64,000 nucleotides of DNA from Falsochrobactrum ovis (GTDB taxonomy: Bacteria; Pseudomonadota; Alphaproteobacteria; Rhizobiales; Rhizobiaceae), in contig NZ_QLMK01000001.1 of assembly GCF_003259955.1 (NCBI RefSeq), positions 559,411-623,410 of the forward strand. Direction: 5' to 3'. Within the stretch, counting starts at the first letter, position 1; each line of letters opens with the position of its first letter. The notes below the pieces were generated by a model. That model was not told where the DNA came from, did not search any database, and saw only the letters and a list, made by a program, of their open reading frames with translations. The position numbers were made by a program, and so were the translations under genes. Of this stretch, positions 17,711-27,156 are shown one piece after another.

Positions 17711-18382
17711 ATGGCAGACGACAGTTTCATTCGCGAGGTAAATGAGGAACTCCGTTCAGATCGGATGAAATCAGTCTGGCGACGTTTTGGGCCGCTGATC
17801 ATTGGCGCCGCTGTTGCTATTGTGTTGGGTACAGCCGGCACGGTGGGTTATCAACATTGGGTTGAAAGCAAAGCGTCGGCATCTGGAGATAAATTTCTCG
17901 CAGCCCTTGATCTGGCTGCCGCTGGCAATAGCGAACAGGCTCTGGTCGCACTGGATGAGCTGGCAGAAACCGGATATGGTTCTTATCCGGTTTTGGCGCG
18001 TATGCGCGCAGCTTCGGTTCTGGCCGAAAAAGGCGACCCGGAAGCAGCAATTGCAGCTTTTGATGCGATTGCTGCCGATAATAGCGTTCATTCGCCCTTG
18101 CGTGATATTGCGCGTGTGCGGGCGGCCTATCTTCTGGTCGATCACGGCTCTTACGATGATGTTTCAAGCCGTGTGGAAGTTCTTTCTGCTGATAGCAACC
18201 CGATGCGCAGCAGCGCACGCGAAGCGCTGGCATTGGCTGCATGGAAAGCTGGACGGTCAGAAGATGCGTTCAAATTGTTTCAGCAGATCGCTGACGATAA
18301 TCTGGCACCGGCCAATTTACGCCAGCGCGCCTATACAATGCTTGATCTGATGCGCGGCCAAGGTGTCGTTGCAGAAGGCTGA
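17711..18382 (+). CDS. YfgM-like membrane-anchored TPR protein
   Basis: A 223-residue protein with a cytosolic N-terminal stretch (FIREVNEELRSDRMKSVWRR), one transmembrane helix (about 27-47, PLIIGAAVAIVLGTAG) and a periplasmic helical-repeat domain of alanine-rich TPR-like units. This is the YfgM/UPF0070 architecture. As in enterobacteria, it sits directly upstream of der (42 bp gap), but the bamB gene that lies between yfgM and der there is absent here. In E. coli YfgM joins SecYEG-PpiD periplasmic chaperoning; carrying that role over is inference. Confidence 0.82.
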   Translation: MADDSFIREVNEELRSDRMKSVWRRFGPLIIGAAVAIVLGTAGTVGYQHWVESKASASGDKFLAALDLAAAGNSEQALVALDELAETGYGSYPVLARMRAASVLAEKGDPEAAIAAFDAIAADNSVHSPLRDIARVRAAYLLVDHGSYDDVSSRVEVLSADSNPMRSSAREALALAAWKAGRSEDAFKLFQQIADDNLAPANLRQRAYTMLDLMRGQGVVAEG

Positions 18383-18424
18383 GCGAATTCAAGTTTGGAG
18401 TAAATTTCGTCCTATGGGTGTTCA

Positions 18425-19876
18425 ATGAGTTTCACTCTCGCCATAGTCGGGCGTCCTAATGTCGGCAAGTCTACGCTGTTCAACCGTCTCGTCGGCCGCA
18501 AGCTGGCATTGGTGGATGACCTGCCGGGCGTCACACGCGACCGGCGCATCCATGCCGCCAAACTTTATGATCTTGAATTCGATGTGATCGATACGGCTGG
18601 TTTGGAAGATGCTGCCAATGACAGTCTGGAAGCGCGCATGCGTGCCCAGACAGAAATGGCCATTCAGGAAGCCGACGCCATTTTGTTCGTGATTGATGCC
18701 AAAGCCGGAGTAACGCCAGCTGATGCTACTTTTGCGGAACTGGTACGCCGTTCTGGCAGGCCAGTCGTGCTCGTGGCCAATAAGGCCGAAGCTCGTGACG
18801 CACAAAGCGGCATGTATGATGCGTTTCAGCTCGGACTTGGCGAGCCTTGCCCAATCTCTGCGGAGCACGGCCAGGGCATGCCGGACTTGCGAGATGCGGT
18901 GGTCGAGCTTTTGGGCGAGGAACGCGTTTTTGCCCATGAGCGCGAAAAGAAAGAGACGGAAGCAGCCTTTGCCCGTGCCGCAACTGGCCAATTAGTTGGC
19001 GAGGATATTGAAGACCCGGATGAGGAAATCATCCCCGCTTATGACGCAACCAAGCCTTTGCGTATTGCAATTGTCGGACGGCCTAATGCGGGCAAATCGA
19101 CAATGATCAACACCATGCTTGGTGAGGACCGGCTTTTGACTGGCCCCGAAGCAGGCATAACGCGGGACTCCATTTCGGTGGATTGGGAATGGCGCGGCCG
19201 TAAAATCAAGCTTTTTGATACGGCTGGGCTGCGCCGCAAATCTCGCGTTCAGGAAAAGCTTGAAAAACTTTCTGTCGCCGATGGCTTGCGCGCTATTCGC
19301 TTTGCCGAAGTGGTTATCATTGTTCTTGATGCGACGATTCCTTTTGAAAAGCAGGATTTGCAGATTGCGGATCTGATCATTCGAGAAGGTCGGGCGCCGG
19401 TTATTGCATTCAATAAATGGGACCTGATCGAAGATCGCCAAGCGGTATTGGAAGATCTTTACGAGAAAACCGCTCGCCTCCTGCCTCAGGTGCGAGGACT
19501 GCGCGCTGTGCCAATTTCTGGCGAGCGCGGCCAAGGTCTCGATAAATTGATGGAAAACGTGGTCAAAACCCACGAAATTTCGAACCGCCGCATTTCAACT
19601 GGCAGGCTCAATCGCTGGCTGGAAGAGATGGTCGCACAGCAGCCACCACCAGCAGTTTCTGGCCGTCGCCTGAAGGTCAAATATATGACGCAGGTTAAAA
19701 CCCGCCCGCCGGGCTTTGTGGTTTCCTGCTCGCGCCCCGATGTCATGCCGCAATCCTATGTCCGTTATCTCATCAACGGATTGCGTGAAAGCTTTGACAT
19801 GCCGGGTGTGCCTATCCGTCTGTCGCTGCGAACATCCGACAACCCCTATGCGGGTCGCGCAAAAAAGCGAAGATAA
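18425..19876 (+). CDS. der: Ribosome-assembly GTPase Der (EngA)
   Basis: A 483-residue double GTPase. The first G domain starts [14 protein letters not shown] (about 9), with DTAGLED and NKAE. The second starts [13 protein letters not shown] (about 220), with [20 protein letters not shown] and NKWDLIE. A C-terminal KH-like domain follows (to [20 protein letters not shown]). Der is essential for 50S subunit maturation. The acidic linker between G domains ([14 protein letters not shown]) is typical. It follows the YfgM-like gene and ends at a clear terminator. Confidence 0.97.
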   Translation: MSFTLAIVGRPNVGKSTLFNRLVGRKLALVDDLPGVTRDRRIHAAKLYDLEFDVIDTAGLEDAANDSLEARMRAQTEMAIQEADAILFVIDAKAGVTPADATFAELVRRSGRPVVLVANKAEARDAQSGMYDAFQLGLGEPCPISAEHGQGMPDLRDAVVELLGEERVFAHEREKKETEAAFARAATGQLVGEDIEDPDEEIIPAYDATKPLRIAIVGRPNAGKSTMINTMLGEDRLLTGPEAGITRDSISVDWEWRGRKIKLFDTAGLRRKSRVQEKLEKLSVADGLRAIRFAEVVIIVLDATIPFEKQDLQIADLIIREGRAPVIAFNKWDLIEDRQAVLEDLYEKTARLLPQVRGLRAVPISGERGQGLDKLMENVVKTHEISNRRISTGRLNRWLEEMVAQQPPPAVSGRRLKVKYMTQVKTRPPGFVVSCSRPDVMPQSYVRYLINGLRESFDMPGVPIRLSLRTSDNPYAGRAKKRR

Positions 19877-19879
19877 ATG

Positions 19880-19904
19880 AAAGCCCGGTCCGCCCGGGCT
19901 TTTT
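19880..19904 (+). terminator. Rho-independent terminator of der
   Basis: AGCCCGG-tccgc-CCGGGCT followed by TTTT starts six bases after the der stop codon. Confidence 0.9.
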
Positions 19905-20016
19905 GCTATCATCCGCCAGATCGGTGCGATCAAATTCGGCTTTGGTTGCTTTTCGTTCGGGCGTTGATCACTCTCTGGCGACCACATATTCGCACAACAC
20001 GAAACGATTTTTAGAA

Positions 20017-20043
20017 CCCGGAGCGCGGACTTTCCGCGCCGGG
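20017..20043. repeat. GC-rich stem-loop in the der-sleB gap
   Basis: GCGCGGA-ctt-TCCGCGC forms a seven-base perfect inner stem extended by a bulged CCCG/CGGG outer stem. Neither strand has a following T-run, so it is not a simple terminator. The remainder of 19905-20286 holds only the AT-rich promoter-like stretch before the cell-wall hydrolase; I see no gene in it. Confidence 0.4.
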
Positions 20044-20169
20044 CTAAAAAACTCATTGAAAAATTTATCGAGCCAATTCGGCTGCACGCTTTTGGTTTGT
20101 TTGTGCCGATCAGCCACAGCAAATTAATGCAGTAATATCAATGATGGATGAAGCTTTACAAGTGAAGCA

Positions 20170-20184
20170 TTAATTAAAAATTAA
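20170..20184. promoter_or_regulatory. TTAA-N7-TTAA, candidate CtrA site
   Basis: TTAATTAAAAATTAA fits the TTAA-N7-TTAA core of the alphaproteobacterial cell-cycle regulator CtrA, about 100 bp upstream of the cell-wall hydrolase. The final C of the fuller consensus (TTAAC) is T here. The surrounding DNA is AT-rich, so chance occurrence is possible. Confidence 0.3.
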
Positions 20185-20286
20185 TCAATCTTTTCAAATA
20201 GTAAACACAATCTTGTTAACGAAGCATCAAGGTTAATACTCCATTATCAAGCCCGTTGAGTAAGCTTGTTGTGAGTGGAGTTTCCG

Positions 20287-21576
20287 GTGCGCCTTGTATG
20301 GTTAAGAAGGCTGTTCTGCCTATCAAAAGCACATACTGAGCCGGTGTGGCATTATCCTGTCACGGGCTATTGCCCGGCAGATGGTCGCTATTATGCGGTG
20401 CGCGCCAAGCCGAAACAGTTCCGCCGCAAGCACCGGTTGCTCCCGCTGCTCATGGCTGTCGCTTTCTGCTTTTCCTCTTTCGGCAATGTGGCTTTTCAGG
20501 ACATGGCAAGTCTGGTGCCTTCCGTAGACGTCAAAGGCCCGCGTTGGACAGCCTATGTAGCCAAAGCGCCTATCGGCTCGCTCCATCAGGCAGAAATGCC
20601 GTTTGTTGATGCCACAACGGTGACGGGAAGTATCAATACCGCTGGAATAGAAGTTCCCGGCATTGGTCGTGTCGCACTTTCTAGCGGCCGCAAAACCGCA
20701 AAACTTGGTGTTGATGACCCCAATCCGGATGAAAATCGCATTAATCGGGCAGATAAAACCAGCCGTCTTGTATCGGTAAAGCCAAAGGCGCCAGCGCGTG
20801 CATTCAGTGCTGGCAGCATGTTTGAAAAGATCAGCATGATTAGCCATCCGCAGGAAAAAACCGATACGGTTATGGCTTTCACCAAGTCGGAAATTGAGGG
20901 CAAGGAAATTCAGATTGCGATGGCGTTTCATGCGATCAGAAAGCCAACGCTCAAGCCGGACCTGCCAGTGCAACTGGCAAAACTGGTCAATAATCCTCAG
21001 CCGGATGTTTTGGCGCTGGGCTATGCGCCTGTTGCGCCCGATTATGGGAAAACATCACCCTTTGAGGCGATTCTTGTGCCAGAAGCCGATGCTGGACGAT
21101 TTGTCCCGCCCATTCGGGAAGATGATCATGACTGGGCCGCGATACCATTGCCGCCGGGTGCTTTTAGCGAAAAGCAACAAAAATGCTTGGCTGAAGCGGT
21201 TTATTACGAAGCGCGTGGCGAGAGTGTGAAAGGTCAAGTAGCGGTTGCGCAAGTCGTGCTCAATCGCGTACGCAACCCGGCCTATCCCAATACGATCTGT
21301 GAAACGGTTTATCAAAACCGCCACATGCGAAATGCTTGCCAATTCTCATTTGCATGCGATGGGCAAAAACACCGTATTACCGAGCCTGCACAATGGCGTC
21401 TTGCAAAACAGGTTGCCAAAACCGTGACCGCAGGGCTGATCTGGTTGCCCGATGTCGGATCTTCCACCCATTATCATGCGACATATGTGCGCCCCTTCTG
21501 GGCACCAACTATGAAAAAAGTTGCTAAAATCGGCTTACATATTTTCTACCGCACTAAAGGTGGCGGTTGGAGCTGA
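20287..21576 (+). CDS. SleB/CwlJ-family cell-wall hydrolase
   Basis: A 429-residue protein if it starts at GTG 20287, which has GGAG six bases upstream; a GTG 12 nt earlier has no ribosome site. A membrane or signal segment lies near residues 53-70 (LLPLLMAVAFCFSSFGNVAF) after a long basic N-terminus. A poorly conserved middle part follows, and the C-terminal 130 residues form a SleB/hydrolase_2 domain: QKCLAEAVYYEARGESVKGQ with the likely catalytic Glu, then VAQVVLNRVRNPAYPNTICE and CQFSFACDG. Such enzymes cleave peptidoglycan, probably as lytic transglycosylase-like hydrolases. In non-sporulating alphaproteobacteria they act in wall remodelling. Confidence 0.85.
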   Translation: MRLVWLRRLFCLSKAHTEPVWHYPVTGYCPADGRYYAVRAKPKQFRRKHRLLPLLMAVAFCFSSFGNVAFQDMASLVPSVDVKGPRWTAYVAKAPIGSLHQAEMPFVDATTVTGSINTAGIEVPGIGRVALSSGRKTAKLGVDDPNPDENRINRADKTSRLVSVKPKAPARAFSAGSMFEKISMISHPQEKTDTVMAFTKSEIEGKEIQIAMAFHAIRKPTLKPDLPVQLAKLVNNPQPDVLALGYAPVAPDYGKTSPFEAILVPEADAGRFVPPIREDDHDWAAIPLPPGAFSEKQQKCLAEAVYYEARGESVKGQVAVAQVVLNRVRNPAYPNTICETVYQNRHMRNACQFSFACDGQKHRITEPAQWRLAKQVAKTVTAGLIWLPDVGSSTHYHATYVRPFWAPTMKKVAKIGLHIFYRTKGGGWS

Positions 21577-21783
21577 GCTTAAAGCCCGAAAAATTATATG
21601 ACCCCGTGCGATATTTTTGCGATCGGATGGTGAATCTATGAGTAAAATTGCATGGATTCGTTTCGCATTTGCGCTCCCATAGTGTGATCTCTGAATTACT
21701 TTAGTTGGATAATGAGTCGCACCATGGGTTAAGTTTATGATTTTGATTAGGAAAAAACCTTTCGACGCAATTGATTGAGCGCC

Positions 21784-21812
21784 TTGACTAGCGGCCACTG
21801 TGTCAATATGTT
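21784..21812 (+). promoter_or_regulatory. Sigma70-type promoter for the atp (F0) operon
   Basis: TTGACT and TATGTT are separated by exactly 17 bases, about 60 bp upstream of the atpI start. Nothing else is recognised in 21577-21870. Confidence 0.55.
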
Positions 21813-21870
21813 GCGCGCAACTTGGAGATGGGGTTGATCCCCTCGCATTTCTTACGAAAAGGAGCTGCCA

Positions 21871-22269
21871 ATGGCGCGCGGGAAAGAACCCGAAAAGCCA
21901 TCCGGTGCCGGGAAGAATGCGGGCAATCAACCTGTCTCCGGGGAGCTGGATCAGCGTTTGAGCCGTCTTGAGACCGAATTGGTCAAGCGGGGCGCTCTGA
22001 AGCCGCCAGCTTCCGAGGAAGAGCGATCTGCGACCAGCGGTTCGGTTGCGCAAGCCATGAAGTTATCCAGTGAATTTATTGCTGGAATCGTGGTCGGCGC
22101 GCTGATTGGCTGGTTTCTTGATCGCTTTGCTGGTACGTCGCCTTGGGGGTTGATTGTCTTCCTCCTGCTGGGGTTTGCGGCTGGCACCCTCAATGTGTTG
22201 CGCGCTTCAGGATATATTGCCGAAAACGGCAATATTAAGTCTGATAGAAGTGAGCAAAACAAGAAATAG
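21871..22269 (+). CDS. atpI: ATP synthase subunit I (AtpI)
   Basis: A 132-residue protein with a charged N-terminal half (LDQRLSRLETELVKRGA) and two transmembrane helices (about 70-90 and 95-113) joined by the loop DRFAGTSPWG. This is the AtpI/AtpZ-like pattern of alphaproteobacterial atp operons. It is thought to help assemble the c-ring or supply Mg2+. AAGGAG lies seven bases before ATG. First gene of atpI-B-E-F'-F. Confidence 0.9.
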   Translation: MARGKEPEKPSGAGKNAGNQPVSGELDQRLSRLETELVKRGALKPPASEEERSATSGSVAQAMKLSSEFIAGIVVGALIGWFLDRFAGTSPWGLIVFLLLGFAAGTLNVLRASGYIAENGNIKSDRSEQNKK

Positions 22270-22373
22270 CTCGTGGCGGGCCTTGATATATGTTCGCTTA
22301 CGGCTTGTTGAAATAACAGGACATTTGTCCAAAACAGAAACGCCTTAGGGCAGGGACGACAGACGAGGTTAAG

Positions 22374-23126
22374 GTGGCGAACGATCCGATCCATCAGTTC
22401 CAGGTTTCCCGGTTGATTCCGATCGATGTAGGTGGTCTTGACCTGTCGTTCACGAATGTGTCGGCATTTATGGTTGCGACTGTGGTGCTTGCTTCGGGCT
22501 TTCTTTATTTTACATCGTCAAGCCGCGGTGTGATTCCGACGCGCATGCAGTCGGTTTCTGAAATGGCTTACGAATTCGTAGCCAATAGTCTGAGAGATTC
22601 GGCGGGCGCAAAGGGTATGAAGTTTTTCCCCTTTGTTTTCTCGCTGTTTATGTTTGTTCTGATTGCAAACTTTCTTGGTCTTTTCCCGTATTTCTATACC
22701 GTCACAAGCCAGATCATCGTTACCTTTGCTCTGTCGGTTCTCGTAATCGGTACGGTCGTAATATACGGTTTCTACAAGCATGGTCTTGGCTTCTTGAAAC
22801 TATTCGTGCCTCAAGGCGTGCCTGGCATCATTGTGCCGCTGGTTGTCGCGATTGAAGTGATTTCATTTCTGTCGCGTCCGATCAGCCTTTCGGTTCGTCT
22901 TTTTGCCAATATGCTTGCCGGTCACATCACGCTGAAAGTTTTCGCGGGCTTCGTTGTGTCGCTTGCTGCCATTGGCAATATCTGGGGAATCGGCGGTGCC
23001 GTTCTGCCACTTCTCATGACGGTTGCAATTACCGCGCTTGAGTTCCTGGTGGCGTTTCTTCAGGCATATGTCTTTACCGTTCTCACCTGCATGTACATCA
23101 ACGACGCAGTACATCCGGGACATTGA
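22374..23126 (+). CDS. atpB: F0F1 ATP synthase subunit a
   Basis: A 250-residue, five-helix membrane subunit starting at GTG 22374 (GAGG five bases upstream). The essential arginine is R175 in [12 protein letters not shown], followed by the conserved C-terminal helix with [16 protein letters not shown]. Subunit a forms the proton half-channels against the c-ring. Residues ANDPIHQFQ at the N-terminus are typical of rhizobial AtpB. Confidence 0.97.
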   Translation: MANDPIHQFQVSRLIPIDVGGLDLSFTNVSAFMVATVVLASGFLYFTSSSRGVIPTRMQSVSEMAYEFVANSLRDSAGAKGMKFFPFVFSLFMFVLIANFLGLFPYFYTVTSQIIVTFALSVLVIGTVVIYGFYKHGLGFLKLFVPQGVPGIIVPLVVAIEVISFLSRPISLSVRLFANMLAGHITLKVFAGFVVSLAAIGNIWGIGGAVLPLLMTVAITALEFLVAFLQAYVFTVLTCMYINDAVHPGH

Positions 23127-23194
23127 GTTCTAACCGGCGGGCGACCGCCAGATCTGAAATCCGCACTTATTTTTTAATCCAGAAGGAGCTTAAC

Positions 23195-23422
23195 ATGGAA
23201 GCGGAAGCAGCAAAGTTCATCGGCGCCGGTCTCGCCTGTTTCGGTATGGCCGGTACGGCTCTCGGCCTTGGCAATATCTTCGCAAGCTATCTCTCCGGCG
23301 CTCTGCGCAACCCATCCGCCGCTGACAGCCAGTTTGGCCGTCTGGTGTTCGGTTTCGCTGTTACAGAAGCTCTGGGCATCTTCTCGCTGCTCATCGCGCT
23401 TCTGCTCCTCTTCGCCGTATAA
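23195..23422 (+). CDS. atpE: F0F1 ATP synthase subunit c
   Basis: A 75-residue two-helix hairpin starting at ATG 23195, with AAGGAG seven bases upstream; a longer in-frame reading from 23123 has no support and overlaps atpB. The polar loop LRNPSA (37-42) and the proton-binding glutamate E58 ([10 protein letters not shown]) are present. Alphaproteobacterial c subunits have the same length. Subunits of this type form the rotating ring. Confidence 0.97.
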   Translation: MEAEAAKFIGAGLACFGMAGTALGLGNIFASYLSGALRNPSAADSQFGRLVFGFAVTEALGIFSLLIALLLLFAV

Positions 23423-23615
23423 TACGGTAGTGAGAAACTGGCCTGCCGCGCAGCATCTAGCTATTTGATGCATACGCGGCTGGCCTTTGCTTAAGACGTC
23501 TGAGTAAGGCATGATCCCTAAAGCGGGAGCCGTCATCGCGGGAATTTCGGTCTATTGGCCGGTTTAATCCCTCTCTGATCGGCCGCATTCATGCCGAATT
23601 GAAGGGGAAAACTGG

Positions 23616-24227
23616 ATGTTCGTGTCCACGGCGTTTGCCCAAACAGCCACAGAATCTCAACCGCTTGAAGAGCAAGGCTCTGCAACGGGTGAGTTGCACA
23701 CCGAAACCGGGGTTGCGCATGAGGCCGGGCACGGCAGCGGCGTATTTCCTCCGTTTGATTCAACCCATTACGCATCGCAGGTTCTTTGGCTCGCGATCAC
23801 TTTTGGACTTTTCTATCTGTTCCTGTCGCGCGTGGTGTTGCCACGCATCGGCGGTGTGATTGAAACCCGTCGTGATCGTATTGCTCAGGATCTGGAACAG
23901 GCTGCCCGCCTGAAACAGGATGCTGATAATGCCATTGCTGCCTATGAGCAGGAGCTTGCCTCTGCTCGTGCAAAAGCATCGGATATTGCTGAAACAGCCC
24001 GTGCCAAGGGTAAAAGCGAAGCTGAAGCTGAACGTGCGACAGCTGAGGCTGCTCTGGAAAACCGGCTGAAAGAAGCGGAAGAGCGTATCGCAGCAATCAA
24101 GGCAAAAGCCATGAATGATGTGGGTGTAATTGCCGAAGAAACCACGGCCGTTATTGTAGAACAGCTTTTGGGCACGCCTGCCGACAAGCCCACCATTGCG
24201 GCGGCTGTCAAGGCAACGAACGCCTGA
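23616..24227 (+). CDS. atpF': F0F1 ATP synthase subunit b'
   Basis: A 203-residue peripheral-stalk subunit. An N-terminal extension of about 45 residues ([20 protein letters not shown]) precedes the transmembrane helix (about 52-73, [20 protein letters not shown]), followed by a long charged coiled coil. Photosynthetic and alpha-class ATP synthases use a b/b' heterodimer in place of a b homodimer; this copy with the extended N-terminus is the b' form. A 193-bp gap separates it from atpE; ATG follows AAGGGG. Confidence 0.93.
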   Translation: MFVSTAFAQTATESQPLEEQGSATGELHTETGVAHEAGHGSGVFPPFDSTHYASQVLWLAITFGLFYLFLSRVVLPRIGGVIETRRDRIAQDLEQAARLKQDADNAIAAYEQELASARAKASDIAETARAKGKSEAEAERATAEAALENRLKEAEERIAAIKAKAMNDVGVIAEETTAVIVEQLLGTPADKPTIAAAVKATNA

Positions 24228-24237
24228 GGAGAAGATC

Positions 24238-24717
24238 ATGGACTCTACATTTTGGGCCACAGTTGCTCTCGTCCTGTTCATTGCCCTGATCGTTTATCTG
24301 AAAGTACCCGGCGCTATTGGCCGTTCGCTGGATCAGCGTGCTGACAATATTCGTAAGGAACTGGAAGAAGCGCGCACATTACGCGAAGAGGCTCAGCAGC
24401 TCCTTGCGGAATATCACCGCAAGCGCAAGGAAGCTGAAAAAGAAGCAAGCGACATCGTCGCTGCTGCCGAGCGTGAAGCAAAAGCTCTTCTTGAAGAAGC
24501 CAAGCGCTCCACCGAAGAATATGTCGCTCGTCGTAACAAGCTGGCGGAGCAAAAAATTGCTACTGCTGAAACGGATGCGATAAATGCTGTGCGTTCTTCG
24601 GCCGTAGACATTGCAGTTGCGGCGGCAGGCAAGATCATGGCCGATAAAATGGACGGGCCTCTTTCTGAGAATCTGTTCAAAGACGCGCTGGTTCAGGTCA
24701 AAAGCAACCTTAACTGA
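24238..24717 (+). CDS. atpF: F0F1 ATP synthase subunit b
   Basis: A 159-residue subunit starting MDSTFWATVALVLFIALIVY with GAGGAG seven bases upstream; a 14-residue longer reading has no support. One transmembrane helix (about 4-24), then a long charged coiled coil (KRKEAEKEASDIVAAAEREA). It pairs with b' to form the stator stalk. The F1 genes (atpHAGDC) are not in the window, consistent with the split atp operons of Hyphomicrobiales. Confidence 0.95.
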   Translation: MDSTFWATVALVLFIALIVYLKVPGAIGRSLDQRADNIRKELEEARTLREEAQQLLAEYHRKRKEAEKEASDIVAAAEREAKALLEEAKRSTEEYVARRNKLAEQKIATAETDAINAVRSSAVDIAVAAAGKIMADKMDGPLSENLFKDALVQVKSNLN

Positions 24718-24755
24718 GTTGAATTTTCCTGAATAGGTTTTGACTGGATTGGTTT

Positions 24756-24786
24756 AAACGCCGTGCTTTGCACGGCGTTTTTATTT
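24756..24786 (+). terminator. Rho-independent terminator of the atp F0 operon
   Basis: AAACGCCGTG-ctttg-CACGGCGTTT is a perfect ten-base stem followed by TTATTTT, 38 bases after the atpF stop. Confidence 0.92.
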
Positions 24787-24856
24787 TAACTTAAATTTGA
24801 AACCGCTTGAGATCGTGCGCTCGCTGATCGAATGCAAAGCTAAATAGCTGCTCGCG

Positions 24857-24897
24857 ACAGAGGAGCGGGCAGGGACAGAGGAGCGGGCAGGAACAGA
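24857..24897. repeat. 18-bp tandem repeat, two copies plus a fragment
   Basis: ACAGAGGAGCGGGCAGGG at 24857-24874 is repeated at 24875-24892 with one change at the last base, then ACAGA begins a third unit. It lies in the convergent gap between atpF and rnhB (24787-25059), where I see no gene. Confidence 0.85.
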
Positions 24898-25059
24898 AAC
24901 CGCGCCTTAGCGAAGGGACGATCAATGCTGTTTACCCCGCAGGCGTTGTTACTCTCTCGCCTACGGCGGAATGGGAGAACAGCGCCGATTGTTAAGCCAT
25001 AAGGTCAGCAAGCGCATTGGCTATAAAAGCCCGAGCGAAATAAGAAAGCAGCGCAGAAG

Positions 25060-25722
25060 CTAGGCTTTGTAACGTTCTTTAAGAGGGGAAAATGAATAGC
25101 GATGTAGGCCGGGGATTGGACCAGAATTTTCAATAGCAGTGCGATGTTTTACTGTTCCGTAGCCGGCATGAGTTTCAAGCCCATAGAGCGGCAGCGCAAG
25201 GCCAGCGCGGATCATCATGCGGTCACGGGTAACTTTGGCAACGATAGAAGCAGCCGCTATGGAAATTGATCGCTGATCGCCTTTAACCAGCGCACGACCG
25301 GGGCAGGGAAGGCCGGGAGGGATATCTCGTCCGTCGATTAATGCTTGGCACGGTTTAAGCGTTAAACCAACAGAAGCCCGACGCATTGCTTCCAGCGCTG
25401 CTTTGCGAATATCGCTCCTATCAATGCTGCGTGCGCTTACGCTCGCAACTGAAACCGTAACCGCTTTCGCTAGAATGATCTCGTAAAGCGTTTGGCGGCG
25501 GGCGGAGGTCAGACGTTTGGAATCATCTAGCCCTTCTGGCAGATCATCGGAATTTAGCACCACCGCAGCGGCGACCACCGGGCCTGCAAGCGGACCCCGT
25601 CCTGCCTCATCTATTCCGGCAATATAGCGTAGCCCACTCGCCAAAAGCTTTTTCTCTTCCGAAAAATCGGGAGCAACAGGCAGATCAAATAGAAGCGGAG
25701 AATCAGAAGCAGATTGAGTCAT
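25060..25722 (-). CDS. rnhB: Ribonuclease HII
   Basis: A 220-residue type II RNase H that removes ribonucleotides and RNA primers from DNA. The signature [20 protein letters not shown] (about 40-59) supplies the first two acidic residues, then LDDSKRL, the aspartate in ALIDGRDIP, and [15 protein letters not shown]. The C-terminus [12 protein letters not shown] is typical. It lies downstream of the radical SAM gene on the same strand across a 174-bp gap. The ribosome site is weak. Confidence 0.95.
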   Translation of the reverse strand: MTQSASDSPLLFDLPVAPDFSEEKKLLASGLRYIAGIDEAGRGPLAGPVVAAAVVLNSDDLPEGLDDSKRLTSARRQTLYEIILAKAVTVSVASVSARSIDRSDIRKAALEAMRRASVGLTLKPCQALIDGRDIPPGLPCPGRALVKGDQRSISIAAASIVAKVTRDRMMIRAGLALPLYGLETHAGYGTVKHRTAIENSGPIPGLHRYSFSPLKERYKA

Positions 25723-25896
25723 GGTTAGCCATGGTTACATTGCTTCCGATTCTCCGCAAGGCTCCTGCCAGAGGTATGCAGCGATTTAAACAGGAGCCCT
25801 AAAAGAGAAATCACAAGGAGTGAAAGGAAAATTCGCGCCTGCAAGAAAAATCAGGTGCAAAGGAACGTTGCAACTGTCATTTCATGCAAGTTTCTC

Positions 25897-27051
25897 TTAG
25901 AAAAGAGAAAGCTGCTTTCCCCCTTTTTCAACTGGTGAAAACAAATCTGTGCGCAGCCGCAACCGCTTTTTGTTAAATCCCAGCTTGCGGGCGGTAATCT
26001 CAAAGCGGCGGCCAATCTGCCAGGCATAAGGACCGGTTCCGCGCATACGTTTGCCCCAATCGCTATCGTAATCCTTACCGTCGCGCATGGAGCGCACCAA
26101 GGACATAACGTGGCGGTATCGATCAGGATAATTGCGCAATAGCCAATCTTTAAACAGGGGCGCAACTTCCAGCGGCAGCCGAAGCAACACATAACCCGCC
26201 TCGCGCGCGCCCTGCGCGAAAGCCGCATCAAGAATGCGTTCGATTTCGTGATCATTAATGCCAGGAATGACCGGACCCATCATCACATTGGTGGGAATGC
26301 CCGCATCGGTCAATTTGCGAATTGTTTGAAGGCGCAATGTCGGGGTTGATGCGCGTGGCTCCATGCTGCGCGCTAGCTTTGCATCAAGCGTCGTTACCGA
26401 AATCGCGACTTTTGCTAATCCCTTTTCCGCCATGCGGGTTAATATATCAATGTCCCGCACAACTAGCGCCGATTTGGTAACAATTCCTACCGGATGATTG
26501 GCTGTCTCCAGCACTTCGAGAATTTCACGCATAATACGCCATTTCTTCTCAATCGGCTGATAAGGATCCGTATTGGTGCCAATCGCAATTGTTTTTGGCT
26601 GATAATTTGGCTTGGCAAGCTCACGTTCCAATAGGCGCGGAGCATCCGGCTTGGCAAATAAACGCGCTTCAAAATCCAGCCCAGCCGAAAGGCCCATATA
26701 ACTATGGCTGGGGCGCGCGAAACAATAAATACACCCATGCTCACACCCGCGATAAGGATTGACCGAACGGTCGAAACTAATATCGGGAGAATCATTACGG
26801 GTGATAATGCTGCGCGGCTTTTCGATCTGAACTTCTGTCTTAAACGGCGGAAGCTCTTCAAGACTGGTCCAGCCATCATCAAATTCATGCCGGGTAGTCG
26901 GCTCAAACCGGCCTGACGGATTGATCCCCGCGCCACGTCCTCGCCGCCGCGCATGATCGATACGCAAACCCGCTTCGCCGATAAGCGTATTAGCCTGTTC
27001 TGCACGGCCTGAGCCAAATGCTATTTCGTCCGCCTGCTGGATAATGTCCAT
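25897..27051 (-). CDS. Radical SAM protein of the PA0069/SplB-like family
   Basis: A 384-residue protein starting MDIIQQADEIAFGSGRAEQA; an in-frame ATG at 27087 is an alternative without family support. The [4Fe-4S] radical SAM motif is C103-x3-C107-x2-C110 (RGCEHGCIYCFARPSH). Further conserved parts are AIGTNTDPYQPIEKKW, TKSALVVRDID and MGPVIPGINDHEIE. The family is widespread and related to spore photoproduct lyase, but its reaction is not known to me. C-terminal residues about 330-384 (RFEITARKLGFNKKRLRL) look basic. It is divergent from the glycosyltransferase-like gene. Confidence 0.88.
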   Translation of the reverse strand: MDIIQQADEIAFGSGRAEQANTLIGEAGLRIDHARRRGRGAGINPSGRFEPTTRHEFDDGWTSLEELPPFKTEVQIEKPRSIITRNDSPDISFDRSVNPYRGCEHGCIYCFARPSHSYMGLSAGLDFEARLFAKPDAPRLLERELAKPNYQPKTIAIGTNTDPYQPIEKKWRIMREILEVLETANHPVGIVTKSALVVRDIDILTRMAEKGLAKVAISVTTLDAKLARSMEPRASTPTLRLQTIRKLTDAGIPTNVMMGPVIPGINDHEIERILDAAFAQGAREAGYVLLRLPLEVAPLFKDWLLRNYPDRYRHVMSLVRSMRDGKDYDSDWGKRMRGTGPYAWQIGRRFEITARKLGFNKKRLRLRTDLFSPVEKGGKQLSLF

Positions 27052-27156
27052 GGTCGTCTCTCTCTTGTTTATACTTATTCGTAGCAAATAGCTTGGAACA
27101 AAACAAGAACAATTTTGAGAAACCTTCAGTTAAGAGGAATGCGTTAGAATGGATGC

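Noticed and set aside
21638-21682. Possible 14-codon leader peptide ahead of the atp operon
   Set aside because: No ribosome site, lies upstream of the likely promoter at 21784, and shows no attenuator structure.
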